A stretch of 64,000 nt of DNA from Acidobacteriota bacterium (GCA_016715865.1 JADJXM010000002.1:186001-250000), one strand, 5' to 3'; positions 1 to 9,864 are shown, numbered from the stretch's first letter. The notes: generated by a model not told the origin, from the letters alone. A program made the numbers and translations.

Positions 1-2458
1 TTTTAAATGTTGGATCAACAAAGGTACCACCGGCTGGAGGCAGTGCTGGTGGAGGTGGCACAGGATAAGTTCCATAATCGGTAATGCCGGGGTTACCGTT
101 TTCTGCAGGTAGTGTTGTAAAAACAGAGTTGCCGGAAATGGCCATATTTCCAGCTGCATCCACTGAATTTACGCGAAAGTAATAGAGTGAATTATTTGCC
201 AATCCAATCAGTGTGACACTGTGAATAGTCGCAAGCTGATTGATACTGACAATATGTCCCAAAGACGGATCCAGTCCGTATTCTACGATAGAGTTTGCCG
301 GTTCATCGGTCGACCAGGTGATGGTCGCGCCGGAGGATGTGATGCCGGATGCTCCGATGCCGGTGATGACTGGGGGAGTCGAATCCGGCAATGGCAGCGT
401 CTGGAAAGTCGAACCGGCGGAGATGGCGGTATTGCCGGAGCCGTCGGTCGATTTGACACGGAAGAAGATGACGGTATCTGCAGGAAGTCCGGTCAGATTG
501 AGCGAATGGCCGGTCACAAGAGAGCTGTCGGAGATGATCGTGCCAAAGGCGGAGGTCGTGCCGTACTCGACGACGGAAGTGGACAGCTCATCGGTCGACC
601 AGGTGATGGTTGCGCCGTAGGATGTGATGCCGGATGCTCCGATGCCGGTGATGACTGGGGGAGTCGAATCCGGCAATGGCAGCGTCTGAAAAGTCGAACC
701 GGCAGAGGTGGCGGTAATGCCGGAGCCGTCGGTCGATTTGACACGGAAGAAGATGATCGTATCAGCAGGAAGTCCGGTCAGATTGAGCGAATGGCCGGTC
801 ACAAAAGAGCTGTCGGAGATGATCGTGCCAAAGGCGGAGGTCGTGCCGTACTCGACGACGGAAGTGGACAGCTCATCGGTCGACCAGGTGATAGTTGCAC
901 CGAATGATGTAATTCCAGTTGCGGAGATTGCGCTCAGGACAGGTGGGGTTAAATCTCCCTCAGCAAGTGTTTTAAAGACGTAGTCGGATGAAACCTCAGT
1001 ATTTCCACCAGTGTCGGTTGACTTAACTCTGAAATGGATCAGTGTATCACTCGGCAAACGGGATATTGATATACCGTGTCGTGATCGATAAGTATTCAAT
1101 TGAATTGAACTGCCATAAGCGGTTGTCGTACCATATTCGACGAACGAAGTTGCAAGTTCGTTTGTCGACCAGGAAATCGTCGCGCCAGTCCTGGAAATAT
1201 TCTGAGCCATAACGCCGCTGATGATTGGCGGCAGAGTGTCAGGGCTATCAGGCAGTGTCACAAATGTGAAGTCGGAAGAGACTGCCGTGTTTCCCGCGGC
1301 ATCAGTCGATTTGATGATGAAATGAATAACAGAATCTGCCTGCAGGCGACTCAAAAGAATTGTGTGAGTGGTTTGCAGGCTTGTCAGGCTGACAATACTG
1401 CCGTAAGCACTGGTTTGTCCGTATTCGATGACAGATGTTGCCGGTTCATCTGTGGACCAGAAAATCGTCGTTCCTGATGAGGTGATGTTATTTACGCCTG
1501 AGTTGAAAATGATTGGCGGAGAAGTGTCTGACGCCGCCAGGGTCGTCAGAGTCTGGTCCTGAGACACTGCTGTATTGCCGGCTGCATCAGTGGCATGTAC
1601 GCGAAAATGTATGGTTGATGCCGCAGTCAGTCCGACCAGATTGAACTGATGATTACGATGGTAATTTTTCTGGGATAAAACATTGCCATAACTGCTAGTT
1701 GGCCCATATTCGACGCTTGTGACAGCTTGTTCATCGGTATTGTAACGTATCGTCACGCCGTTTGAGGTGAGATTGGATATGGTCAATCCCTGAATTACTG
1801 GTGGTTTTTTGTCAGCGCTGTTACCGGGGCCGGCCATTGAGGTATCGATGACGGCATTGCCGATGGTCGCATTTATGCTCCTCAGCGCTACGTCAGCCGT
1901 TAATGGAAAGACGGGTTTGATGGTGCTGCTGAAAAACAAGTTTCCATTTGCGTAATACCTTGCTTTACCATTCTCGATGGAAATGCGAAAGACCGTGCCT
2001 GGAGTATAGCCGATTTCGGTCTTATACAGCCCATTCTCCAAAACTATGGCGGCGATTGTATCACCGTTTTGAAAACTCGTCAGATGAATGGCATAATCAA
2101 TGGTATTCCATTCAGTTCCGGCATAGTCGTTGGTTAGGCCGAAGTATCTTTCCTTGTCGATCTCAAGGGCTGTGAATTCGATGTATCCATCGGCTGTCAG
2201 TTGCTGAACGGATCGAGCACCGGCATCAGTCCAGTTGTCCGCGCCAGAGACTTTTTCAAGTAGATTTCCTCGATCCTGTGCGTTGACCAGATCAGCCCAT
2301 GTAACTTTTTCGGGTGAAGATGCTTGGCCAACTGGAGCTTGACGGGTAAGCGAGGAAGTAGGAGTTGATGACTCAGTTGCCGTAGCATGCCGTGTCCAAT
2401 AAAAACCGCTGGTAATGAAAAGCATGATAATAAGTAAGCCGGGCACGATCTTACTCAT
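1..2458 (-). CDS. Secreted multi-FN3 protein with lectin-like N-terminal domain (3' end beyond window)
   Basis: Reading frame open from the ATG at 2458 to the window edge, about 819 codons with no stop seen. A strong Shine-Dalgarno site (2465-2473, CAGGAGGTG, 6 nt spacing) fixes the start. Residues 1-20 are a hydrophobic signal or anchor. Residues about 40-215 resemble a concanavalin/LamG-like jelly roll (inference). Six fibronectin type III repeats of about 95 residues follow (about 219-307, 312-402, 410-498, 503-593, 598-688, 693-783), several opening with PPVI and containing W-S-T-(D/N)-E and VEYG. The visible end is a PPPPALPPAGG linker followed by FVDPTF. The same linker precedes the beta-propeller of the protein at 3940-5553, so a propeller probably continues outside the window. 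Likely a cell-surface or secreted adhesin or carbohydrate-binding protein; the substrate is unknown. Confidence 0.85.
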   Translation of the reverse strand, partial: MSKIVPGLLIIMLFITSGFYWTRHATATESSTPTSSLTRQAPVGQASSPEKVTWADLVNAQDRGNLLEKVSGADNWTDAGARSVQQLTADGYIEFTALEIDKERYFGLTNDYAGTEWNTIDYAIHLTSFQNGDTIAAIVLENGLYKTEIGYTPGTVFRISIENGKARYYANGNLFFSSTIKPVFPLTADVALRSINATIGNAVIDTSMAGPGNSADKKPPVIQGLTISNLTSNGVTIRYNTDEQAVTSVEYGPTSSYGNVLSQKNYHRNHQFNLVGLTAASTIHFRVHATDAAGNTAVSQDQTLTTLAASDTSPPIIFNSGVNNITSSGTTIFWSTDEPATSVIEYGQTSAYGSIVSLTSLQTTHTILLSRLQADSVIHFIIKSTDAAGNTAVSSDFTFVTLPDSPDTLPPIISGVMAQNISRTGATISWSTNELATSFVEYGTTTAYGSSIQLNTYRSRHGISISRLPSDTLIHFRVKSTDTGGNTEVSSDYVFKTLAEGDLTPPVLSAISATGITSFGATITWSTDELSTSVVEYGTTSAFGTIISDSSFVTGHSLNLTGLPADTIIFFRVKSTDGSGITATSAGSTFQTLPLPDSTPPVITGIGASGITSYGATITWSTDELSTSVVEYGTTSAFGTIISDSSLVTGHSLNLTGLPADTVIFFRVKSTDGSGNTAISAGSTFQTLPLPDSTPPVITGIGASGITSSGATITWSTDEPANSIVEYGLDPSLGHIVSINQLATIHSVTLIGLANNSLYYFRVNSVDAAGNMAISGNSVFTTLPAENGNPGITDYGTYPVPPPPALPPAGGTFVDPTFK
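304..873. repeat. Tandem 285-bp repeat encoding FN3 modules
   Basis: Two adjacent 285-bp units (304-588 and 589-873), each exactly 95 codons, differ at only about ten positions by eye. The boundary word CATCGGTCGACC recurs at 304, 589 and 874. They encode neighbouring FN3 repeats of the surface protein. The near-identity, compared with the diverged other FN3 repeats, indicates recent duplication or gene conversion; the array could vary in copy number. Confidence 0.9.
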
Positions 2459-2784
2459 AAAAATCACCTCCTGAGCTTTTGTTTAGTTATCAAAGATCGA
2501 TATTTAGCCTCAAATAGACGAGACGCCCAATGGCGAATCAAAGGCCCAACAGTCTATGTTTCTGAGGAGCAACGAATCTTCTCTGTCAGCCGTTGCCAGT
2601 GATGTCAGGGTCTCGTTCTGGCTGATCAATGTGTTATGTTCACTTGAACCTGAATTCCGAACAGGGATAATTATAACCTCATTTAATGAATAAATACACA
2701 TTATGGAGAACTATTTTTTGGCCTGATTATCCGGCTGGCGAAACCCTTTCCAGCCTGTTTTGTAAATGACAAGGAGAAAATAAG
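2459..2784. other. Divergent intergenic region, 326 bp
   Basis: Separates the minus-strand FN3 gene from the plus-strand EVE gene. It holds the FN3 gene's ribosome site (2465-2473) and, on the plus strand, AAGGAG (about 2770-2775) upstream of the EVE start. An AT-rich patch around 2670-2720 probably contains promoters, but no clean -35/-10 pair can be assigned. A 63-codon minus-strand ORF (2510-2701) has no recognisable features and was not accepted. No known riboswitch fold was recognised. Confidence 0.5.
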
Positions 2785-3267
2785 ATGAAGTATTGGCTGA
2801 TGAAATCGGAACCGGGATCTTTTTCGATTGACGATCTGAAGAGAGCTCCGAAAAAAACTACATGCTGGGATGGTGTCAGAAATTATCAGGCCAGAAATTT
2901 TATGCGAGAGATGGAGAAAGGCGATCAAGTCTTTTATTATCATAGCAGTGCCGAGCCGACAGGTATCGTCGGAATCGCTGAGGTATCGAGGAAGGCCTAT
3001 CCTGATCACACTGCTCTCGATCCGAAAGACCACCATTTTGACCCAAAGAGCACTCCGGAAAATCCGATCTGGGAGATGGTCGATATCAAATTGGTTCGAG
3101 TTTTTCCTGATACGATCACGCTCGATGAGCTGAGATCTCATGCGGGACTTGAAAATATGGAGCTATTGCGTAAAGGATCGCGATTATCTGTCCAGCCGGT
3201 CAAACCCGAAGAATGGCAGATCATTCTGAAAATTGCTGAAAAGAAGGAAAAGGCAAAAACAAAATGA
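2785..3267 (+). CDS. EVE domain-containing protein (thymocyte nuclear protein 1-like)
   Basis: A 160-residue single-domain protein. The opening MKYWLMKSEP, the C-W-D-G-V-R-N-Y-Q-A-R-N stretch (about 28-39) and the G-D-x-V-F-Y-Y-H-S segment are hallmarks of EVE domains, which share the PUA/YTH fold and bind modified bases in nucleic acids. Length matches the family (about 140-165). The start is supported by AAGGAG eight to nine bases upstream. The stop overlaps the endonuclease III start by 4 bp (ATGA), so the two are translationally coupled. Pairing with a DNA-repair glycosylase fits a modified-base role, but that is inference. Confidence 0.93.
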   Translation: MKYWLMKSEPGSFSIDDLKRAPKKTTCWDGVRNYQARNFMREMEKGDQVFYYHSSAEPTGIVGIAEVSRKAYPDHTALDPKDHHFDPKSTPENPIWEMVDIKLVRVFPDTITLDELRSHAGLENMELLRKGSRLSVQPVKPEEWQIILKIAEKKEKAKTK

Positions 3268-3914
3268 GGTCTGATAACAAGAGTATGGTGGATCTGGCGA
3301 AAAAGCTGGTTCGATCCTTGCGGAAAGCATATCCTGAAGCAAAATGCGCCTTGAATCACTCCAATCCCCTTGAACTGCTGATTGCGACGATCCTTTCAGC
3401 ACAATGCACGGATGATCGGGTCAATATCGTCACGTCACAATTATTTCGTAAATACCGGAATTGCGAGGATTATCTGTCGGTTTCACAAACCGAGCTGGAA
3501 GCGGATATCAATTCGGTGACATTTTTTCGTAACAAATCAAAAGCAATTCAGGGAGCTTGCCGAATTATTGCGTATCAATACGGCGGGCAGGTGCCGCAGA
3601 CGCTGGAGCAATTGGTCGAGTTGCCCGGCGTCGGTCGAAAAACGGCAAATGTCGTGCTTGGCAATGCTTTTGGGATCTCTTCGGGAGTTGTGGTTGATAC
3701 ACATGTAATGCGATTGTCACAACGCTTTGGCCTGACAAAGAAGAAGGAGCCGGAAAAGATTGAGATGGATCTCATGTCAATTCTTCCTCGTAAGGAATGG
3801 ATCGATTTTTCGCACCTCCTGATAATGCATGGTCGACGAGTCTGCAAGGCGAGGAAGCCTGCGTGTAATAATTGTGTTATCGAATCATTGTGCCCATCTT
3901 CCTCATTGAAATGA
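3264..3914 (+). CDS. nth: Endonuclease III (base-excision DNA glycosylase/AP lyase)
   Basis: 216 residues, full length for Nth. It removes oxidised pyrimidines and cleaves the abasic site by beta-elimination. The helix-hairpin-helix motif LPGVGRKTANVV (about 120-131) carries catalytic Lys126; catalytic Asp145 lies in VVDTHV. The C-terminal iron-sulfur ligands are C194, C201, C204 and C210 with the classical C-x6-C-x2-C-x5-C spacing. The start overlaps the EVE stop by 4 bp, giving a two-gene operon. No anomaly seen. Confidence 0.97.
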   Translation: MRSDNKSMVDLAKKLVRSLRKAYPEAKCALNHSNPLELLIATILSAQCTDDRVNIVTSQLFRKYRNCEDYLSVSQTELEADINSVTFFRNKSKAIQGACRIIAYQYGGQVPQTLEQLVELPGVGRKTANVVLGNAFGISSGVVVDTHVMRLSQRFGLTKKKEPEKIEMDLMSILPRKEWIDFSHLLIMHGRRVCKARKPACNNCVIESLCPSSSLK

Positions 3915-3939
3915 GAACAGGATCAGCGGCTAAGAGCAG

Positions 3940-5553
3940 CTATGGTACTTTCAGAATAAAGACATCCCGTTGTTCCTGTGTTCTCCAGTTGCTGGTAAAT
4001 ACGATGAAGCGGCCGTCTCGACTGATATTCGCGCGTGGTGTGTCCCAGTAGTCCCGGATGACGGATTGGTGATGTGCCAGGCGTCTGACGCGTTTACTTC
4101 CGTCTGTCGCAACCTGAAAAATTTCATTGTGAAATGGGCCAGGTTGTTTATGGCTTCCGCCGTCATATGTGCTGATGAGCATCCAGCTTTCGTCACTTGC
4201 CAGAAGTGAGATGTGATAGCCCTGACTCCAGTCATTCAACCATTCGAAAACCGGGGTAAAATCGTGTGGCGTCGCAAGTTCTCTGCGAAGTGACCGGTTC
4301 CGGTGATTGTCGTGCCCGATTACAAAGCCGCGTCCCATGTCTGAGTGGCCGGGATTAAAGTCAGGTTCGTTATCTATCAGATCCTCGATTGATCCGGTGG
4401 CCAGATCGAGCACCTGGCCCTCGACAATTCCGTTGCCGCTCTGTCCGGTCTTAACCAGAAGGTACCGACCTGTTTTGTCAATTTGCACTTCATCGAGAGG
4501 AGACCTGTTGTGTCGCGTCAGGAGGTTCGTTTGCCGGTTCCAGACGACGTAGCCTGTGACCTTGTAGTTTGTATCCTTAAAGGTGAATGCGAATACCATG
4601 TCATCATCCGACTTGCTCATTTGCACCAGATTGCCCGGCGGCAGTGGACCACGAAAGTCTTTGATCAAAGTGTAGGTGGAAGTGACGACGTTGTAGCTCC
4701 ATAGTCGCATCGTATCATGAAAAAAAATGATTTCAGCTGAGTTACTACTCCAGATTGCATCTTCAATGAAAGCATTCACACCGGATGGGAGTTTCTGGAA
4801 CAGCGGTCGTTTGTTGGACGCGAGGAAATTCACCGGATCGAAGTCGTATAAATAAGCAGCGTTACTGCAGTTGATCCAGACATGAGTGGAATTTGAATTG
4901 AAACTCGGCCAGTATGAATAGCTGTTATGATTGTCTCTCCCGTCGCGTGAATCCGTCAAACGCAGAATCATTGTACCGAATGTCGGATCGACGAATGTCT
5001 TGCCGGCCGTGGGGAGTGCTGGAGGCGGAGGCGGAGCAAGTATCTCATTGCCAGTACTCAGAACTGGCTTTCTGATTGAGGCGGGGTTGTTTATGACGGT
5101 TGCCGTGCTTATTTTACCGGGCACGGCTTTTGCTGGTTCAATCCGATGTGCTGTCTCGAAACTTTGATCATTTGATATCGCTGTCTGGCCGGCTTCGTCC
5201 TTCGAAAGAACGCGAAAATGATAACGAGTACCTGGCGCTAATCTTGAGAGCGTTACCACATGATCTCTGGTCATTGTCGGGTTAAGTACTGAAAGTCGAC
5301 CGTAGCCTGATGAAGTGCCATATTCGATTTGCGTAGTCGATGGATTATTGGTTTTCCATGTAATCAGTGATCTGGAGGTCGATTTTGCGTCCGCTCTGAT
5401 TTCGGTGATTTCAAGCGGAGATACGTCAGCGCCCGGCAATACCTTCGACATTTTTGCTTCGTTTACAGCATCATTAGTCGAAAATATTGCTGCGAAAACA
5501 AATAATGTCAGTAATGCAGTGATACGAAACTGGTATGCCTGTGACTTCATCAT
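3940..5553 (-). CDS. Secreted FN3 plus beta-propeller protein
   Basis: 537 residues. Residues 1-30 form a signal peptide. One FN3 domain (about 45-135) contains ITWKTNNP and IEYGTSSGYGR. A Pro/Ala linker (PPPPPALPTAG, about 180) leads to a C-terminal domain of about 340 residues that begins TFVDPTFGT-x-I-L-R-L-T and contains several blades of the form ISRDGRFIVF, typical of TolB/WD40-like propellers. GAGG upstream of tandem ATGs supports the start at 5553. The linker and following VDPTF match the end of the truncated gene at 1-2458, so the two are paralogues. It is convergent with nth and probably extracellular; the ligand is unknown. Confidence 0.85.
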   Translation of the reverse strand: MMKSQAYQFRITALLTLFVFAAIFSTNDAVNEAKMSKVLPGADVSPLEITEIRADAKSTSRSLITWKTNNPSTTQIEYGTSSGYGRLSVLNPTMTRDHVVTLSRLAPGTRYHFRVLSKDEAGQTAISNDQSFETAHRIEPAKAVPGKISTATVINNPASIRKPVLSTGNEILAPPPPPALPTAGKTFVDPTFGTMILRLTDSRDGRDNHNSYSYWPSFNSNSTHVWINCSNAAYLYDFDPVNFLASNKRPLFQKLPSGVNAFIEDAIWSSNSAEIIFFHDTMRLWSYNVVTSTYTLIKDFRGPLPPGNLVQMSKSDDDMVFAFTFKDTNYKVTGYVVWNRQTNLLTRHNRSPLDEVQIDKTGRYLLVKTGQSGNGIVEGQVLDLATGSIEDLIDNEPDFNPGHSDMGRGFVIGHDNHRNRSLRRELATPHDFTPVFEWLNDWSQGYHISLLASDESWMLISTYDGGSHKQPGPFHNEIFQVATDGSKRVRRLAHHQSVIRDYWDTPRANISRDGRFIVFTSNWRTQEQRDVFILKVP

Positions 5554-5630
5554 GGATCCTCGATAGGCAATGCTGCCGCCCTGGAATTTTCAATTTTGAT
5601 ATGCTTTGATGGTTTCGTCTTGTTTGAAAG

Positions 5631-6416
5631 TCAGGCACGAGGGACGCGACTTTCTACGTTTTGAACAATGTCGAGTATCTGTTTTTGCAACGATAGATTT
5701 GTCGCCAGACCCTGTCCGGTACTGAAATCGAGGTCTCCTTTGAGAGTAGAGAAGATCCCACCTGAGCCTTCGAGAATAGGTGGCATCGGAGCGACATCAT
5801 AATACTTGAGCGCACCCGGTTCGATCATGATGTCGGCGAGTCCGCAGGCGACAAGGAAATATCCGTAGCAGTCGCCGAATCCTCTGACCAGTCGGACTCG
5901 CCGGCTCACCTCGGCAATCTGGGGACTGTCAAGCAGAGTGCGCGGGTCGGTTACTATCATTGTGGCCCGTGAAAGATCTGTCGTTTGTGAGACGCTGCAG
6001 GGCACTTCGTTCAGATATGTCCCGGTCTCGGCTGATCCGATCAGCCATTGATCCTGAATCGGAAAATAGATCGATCCGAGAACAGGGGCCCCGTCGCGTT
6101 CGAGTGCGATCATTGTTCCGAACAGCGGAGTCTGCATGACGAAGGACTTTGTGCCGTCGATCGGATCGATTATCCATCGATGTGCGCCTGATTTTCTGGT
6201 CTCTCCAAACTCTTCACCGAGTATTGAATGATCAGGAAATCTGCGTTCCAGCGATTCGCGAAGAAAGATTTCCACTTCCCGATCAGCCAGTGTAACTGGA
6301 CTGTCGTCACTCTTGTGTTCGACTTCCATCTGCGTCCGGTAATGACGAAATATGATCTCACCGGCCTGCCGGCTCAGATCATTGAGAGTTGAAAAATACG
6401 TTTTCAGATTGTCCAT
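5631..6416 (-). CDS. Inositol monophosphatase-family phosphatase (histidinol-phosphatase HisN-like)
   Basis: 261 residues, the usual length for the family. Mg-binding motifs are present: GEEFGE (67-72) and DPIDGT (84-89), plus a C-terminal Y-Y-D-V-A-P-M segment (about 210) that corresponds to the WD-x-A-A motif. It hydrolyses a small phosphomonoester. Alignment by eye favours the HisN-type subgroup (histidinol-phosphate), but inositol-1-phosphate or another sugar phosphate is possible given the adjacent glycan locus. It is transcribed away from the glycosyltransferase genes. Function within the family is uncertain. Confidence 0.88.
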   Translation of the reverse strand: MDNLKTYFSTLNDLSRQAGEIIFRHYRTQMEVEHKSDDSPVTLADREVEIFLRESLERRFPDHSILGEEFGETRKSGAHRWIIDPIDGTKSFVMQTPLFGTMIALERDGAPVLGSIYFPIQDQWLIGSAETGTYLNEVPCSVSQTTDLSRATMIVTDPRTLLDSPQIAEVSRRVRLVRGFGDCYGYFLVACGLADIMIEPGALKYYDVAPMPPILEGSGGIFSTLKGDLDFSTGQGLATNLSLQKQILDIVQNVESRVPRA

Positions 6417-6690
6417 ATCCTTACTATAACTTGTTATTATTTACTGGACAAAAATGAATGCCTCGCCAGCGAAGTATAAGAAAAATCGACTTACCAGTAT
6501 AAATTTATAGTGGACTTGCTGACTTGGCCGGGCGATAATGAACTCGTCTCCAGCCACTCTCATCAAATGATAATCAGAGGGGCTCCGTATTAAAGAGGTT
6601 CCAGCCCAAAACCTCAAAATTAAGATAAAATAATAATATGCAGCCTGACAGAGGTTGAGGTAATCAATACGTGACCGGGTCTGAGTGGAA

Positions 6691-8289
6691 ATGATTTGTA
6701 TCGAGAGAGAGAAGGTGTTCACATATACAGAGAGCATAGTTTTCATCCTGTTAACTTGCCTGAGTATATGGGCGATTGTTCATTTCCTGAGTGGGTGGTT
6801 ATCATCAGGGGATTGGGACACTCATCGAGTCAGTTTTCTGATTCTGACATTTATCGTGATGATCAGGATTGCGAACAGTCAGGTCAGGTGGTTTACGCTG
6901 CTTTTTATGAGAAGGCCCGGGCCGATGAAGCCGAGAGAGGGGTTAAAAGTCGGCGTTGTGACGACGATTGTGCCGGGGGCTGAATCGCTCGAAATGCTTG
7001 AGGAGACAGTCAGAGCGCTGGTTGCAATGGAGTATCCACATGACACCTGGGTGCTTGACGAAGGTGATGACGAGAGGGTTCGGGAAATATGTCGCAGGAG
7101 TGGCGCATTCCATTTCAGTCGAAAACGCCTGGCCGGTTGTCAGACTGGCGACGGGGCCTTTAAAGCCCGCTCGAAGCATGGGAATTACAATGCCTGGCTT
7201 TATGAGATTGGTTTCGATCGATATGAGATAATCACCGCCTTTGACCCGGACCATGTGCCGGTTCAATCCTTTCTCTCAAATGTTCTTGGCTATTTCGATG
7301 ACCCGAGCGTTGGTTACGTTCAGGCCCCTCAGGCATACTACAATCAGGGAGCAAGTTTCATCGCCCGAGGTGCAGCTGAAGAAACTTACGAATATTACTC
7401 ATGTGCTCAGATGGCGGCCAACTACTTTGGGCTGCCGGCTGTCGTCGGATCACATAATACTCATCGTGTAACGGCTCTCAAAGAGGTGAGTGGCTTCGCC
7501 CCGCACGATGCCGACGACCTGCTGATAGGGTTGCTTTACCAGTCACATGGTTGGTTAGGGGTCTATGTCCCGCGGATTCTCGCCAGAGGGCTGACACCCG
7601 TTGACTGGAACGGGTATCTGACGCAACAGCACAGGTGGGCACGGTCAGTGGTCGACATCCGGTGCCGGCTCCACCAGCTGGTCGGTGATGGCGTGCCTTT
7701 GATCGGCAAGATACTAAGCGCATTGCACGGAGTCTTCTACCTGCAGTACAGCATCACTACTTTGATTGGTCTTCTATTGCTGGCTTATATGCTGGTGACT
7801 GGATCGGCTCCGAAGGTGATCAATCCGTTCATTCTGCCAAAACTGGCTCTCCTGGTGGTTACGCTTTCGATCTGCGCTTTCTTTCGACAAAGGTTCTACC
7901 TGGATCCGATGAGTGAGTGGGGATTGCATTGGCGGGCGGACCTCTTGAGATACGCCAAATGGCCGGTCTTTCTGTGGGGGGTATGGGATGTCGCTGTGGG
8001 TCGGCATGTCCCTTATGCCTTGACCCCCAAGTTGGAAGCCGACAAACCTTCTTACATGCTGCTCATACCGCATATGCTTGTCATTGTTCTCATGAGTACA
8101 GCGTGCGTGGCAGGGCTGCTCTCTGGTAATAGAGCTCCATCGTTACTGTACCTGGTTACGGCAGTTGTTGTGATGGCATCCGTCTCACTGATTTTGACAC
8201 ATCGATTAAATTTCCCCGCACCATACGATGGGAACCTGTTGTCCGATCAATGGCTCGGCGAAGTGAACATTCCCCGGCAGGACGGGTAA
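6691..8289 (+). CDS. Membrane glycosyltransferase family 2, cellulose-synthase-like
   Basis: About 532 residues. Two N-terminal transmembrane segments (about 10-65) are followed by a GT2 domain with D-E-G-D-D, the D-x-D-like DPDH motif (about 190), an acidic DADDLL motif (about 275) and the processive-type QQHRWA motif (about 312). Four or more C-terminal membrane helices follow. This order is that of BcsA/hyaluronan-synthase-like polymerases, which extend and export a polysaccharide. No PilZ domain was seen. The start is uncertain: GTG at 6685, ATG at 6691 (used here) or GTG at 6715. It is the first gene of the plus-strand glycan cluster. Confidence 0.9.
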   Translation: MICIEREKVFTYTESIVFILLTCLSIWAIVHFLSGWLSSGDWDTHRVSFLILTFIVMIRIANSQVRWFTLLFMRRPGPMKPREGLKVGVVTTIVPGAESLEMLEETVRALVAMEYPHDTWVLDEGDDERVREICRRSGAFHFSRKRLAGCQTGDGAFKARSKHGNYNAWLYEIGFDRYEIITAFDPDHVPVQSFLSNVLGYFDDPSVGYVQAPQAYYNQGASFIARGAAEETYEYYSCAQMAANYFGLPAVVGSHNTHRVTALKEVSGFAPHDADDLLIGLLYQSHGWLGVYVPRILARGLTPVDWNGYLTQQHRWARSVVDIRCRLHQLVGDGVPLIGKILSALHGVFYLQYSITTLIGLLLLAYMLVTGSAPKVINPFILPKLALLVVTLSICAFFRQRFYLDPMSEWGLHWRADLLRYAKWPVFLWGVWDVAVGRHVPYALTPKLEADKPSYMLLIPHMLVIVLMSTACVAGLLSGNRAPSLLYLVTAVVVMASVSLILTHRLNFPAPYDGNLLSDQWLGEVNIPRQDG

Positions 8290-8322
8290 TAGCCCGTTTG
8301 CGTTATTGAGCGGGTCAATGCT

Positions 8323-9864
8323 ATGTCAATGGAGCAAAACCTGTGTGAAATGGAGATGAGTCGTGAGGCCGACTGGATTTCTTATCCTGAAACTACGCCT
8401 TTCAAACTCCGCCGGCGCGCGCTGACAGTTCGTCATTTACTGCACGTTATGCCGGGTGAGAGGATTCTGGAGCTTGGAGCAGGCAGCGGCTTATGGACTG
8501 AGCATTTGACTGATGTCATGCGCGGGGAGAACCCGATCACAGCTGCGGTCTTCAATAAGCATCTGGTGATGCCTGGCGATATGCGGCTTCCGAACACAGA
8601 ATTTATTCATGTTGTGGATATCGACGCCGATCTTCCAGAGGAGACATATGACTATATAGTCGGGACCTTAATTCTGAGTCATGAAAATTATCAGGAGACG
8701 CTTGAATCGCTATACCGGATTTTAAAGCCGGGCGGTCAACTCCTCTTTTTCGAGATCAACGACAGAAACCCGCTGGTTCTCCTCAAAAAACTTTTTCGTC
8801 TACCTGACACATGGGGAAGCGACGCCAGGCGCAGGATTGATGTGAGTAACCATGAATTTGTGATGGCTGCTTTGCGGTGGGATTATACTAACATCGAGAT
8901 TGCCCCATATGACAATATACACAGGCAACTTCCGCGATCATTGTTACCACAGATCCAGGGGATGGCTTTTATTTTTGAACAATCGCCCGTCCTCCGAAAC
9001 CTGTGTGGAGGGCGCTATGTCTGTTTGACAAAGCCAGGTGGAGAAAACTATTGCCGCCCGCTCGTCAATCTGGCCAGACACCCGCAGCTCTTCAAATCGA
9101 CATCAGTCGTTCTGCCCTGCCATAACGAAGAGATGAATATACAGCCTCTGGTTAACGCTCTTTTACAGACATACGGCGATTACATTCATGAGATCATTAT
9201 TGTCGATGACATCTCGAGCGACAGGACTGCGGAGGTAGCACGGTCGATTGCCGAAATGGAGCCGCGCGTCAAAGTGATCAATCGTACGCCGCCTGGTGGA
9301 GTGGGGCGAGCACTCAAGGATGGTTATGCAGCGGCGACCGGCCGGTATGTCCTGACGATGGATTGCGATTTCGTGCAGATCGTTCCCGAGTTACGTGATC
9401 TGTTTGATGTCATTGCAGAAGGTCGAGACGGCGCAATTGGAAGCCGCTTCACACTGGATTCCGTCATGATTGGTTATCCGTTTCTCAAAATCCTGTTTAA
9501 CAGGGGCTTTCATGTAATTATCAATCTTCTTTTGCCGGGGCGTATGCATGACATTTCCAATAACCTCAAACTCTATCGTGCCGAAATATTAAAGGGGTTG
9601 GAGATCACAGAGGATCATTTTGCGGCCAACCTCGAGACGGGGCTCAAACCAATGCTCTCCGGCTATGATATTCGGGAGGTACCTATCTCCTGGATAAACC
9701 GCACCGCCGGAATGGGGAGTTCGAGTTTCAAGCTGTTGCAGGTGGGCCCGGCCTATTTGAGGACGCTTCTGCGAACATTTCTTGATGTTCTGTTTGGCAG
9801 GCGAAGTTTCGTTAAAGAGGCTGACCTCACTGACCAGCGTAACAGCCTGGGGCAGAAAGTATAG
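8323..9864 (+). CDS. Fusion of SAM-dependent methyltransferase and GT2 glycosyltransferase
   Basis: 513 residues in two domains. Residues about 25-180 form a class I methyltransferase: ILELGAGSG (48-56) is the SAM-binding motif I, and an R-I-L-K-P-G-G segment sits at the usual post-I position. Residues about 261-490 form a dolichol-phosphate-mannosyltransferase-like GT2 with SVVLPCHNEE, IIVDD and MDCDF (346-350). Both domains look intact. A single polypeptide for sugar transfer and methylation suggests capping or decoration of a glycan or lipid-linked sugar (inference). Follows the membrane GT2 gene by 33 bp in the same direction. Confidence 0.88.
   Translation: MSMEQNLCEMEMSREADWISYPETTPFKLRRRALTVRHLLHVMPGERILELGAGSGLWTEHLTDVMRGENPITAAVFNKHLVMPGDMRLPNTEFIHVVDIDADLPEETYDYIVGTLILSHENYQETLESLYRILKPGGQLLFFEINDRNPLVLLKKLFRLPDTWGSDARRRIDVSNHEFVMAALRWDYTNIEIAPYDNIHRQLPRSLLPQIQGMAFIFEQSPVLRNLCGGRYVCLTKPGGENYCRPLVNLARHPQLFKSTSVVLPCHNEEMNIQPLVNALLQTYGDYIHEIIIVDDISSDRTAEVARSIAEMEPRVKVINRTPPGGVGRALKDGYAAATGRYVLTMDCDFVQIVPELRDLFDVIAEGRDGAIGSRFTLDSVMIGYPFLKILFNRGFHVIINLLLPGRMHDISNNLKLYRAEILKGLEITEDHFAANLETGLKPMLSGYDIREVPISWINRTAGMGSSSFKLLQVGPAYLRTLLRTFLDVLFGRRSFVKEADLTDQRNSLGQKV

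Noticed and set aside
221..983. Plus-strand ORFs of 91 to 228 codons
   Set aside because: They lie antisense to the FN3 repeats, mirror the 285-bp DNA repeat and show no protein motif; shadows.
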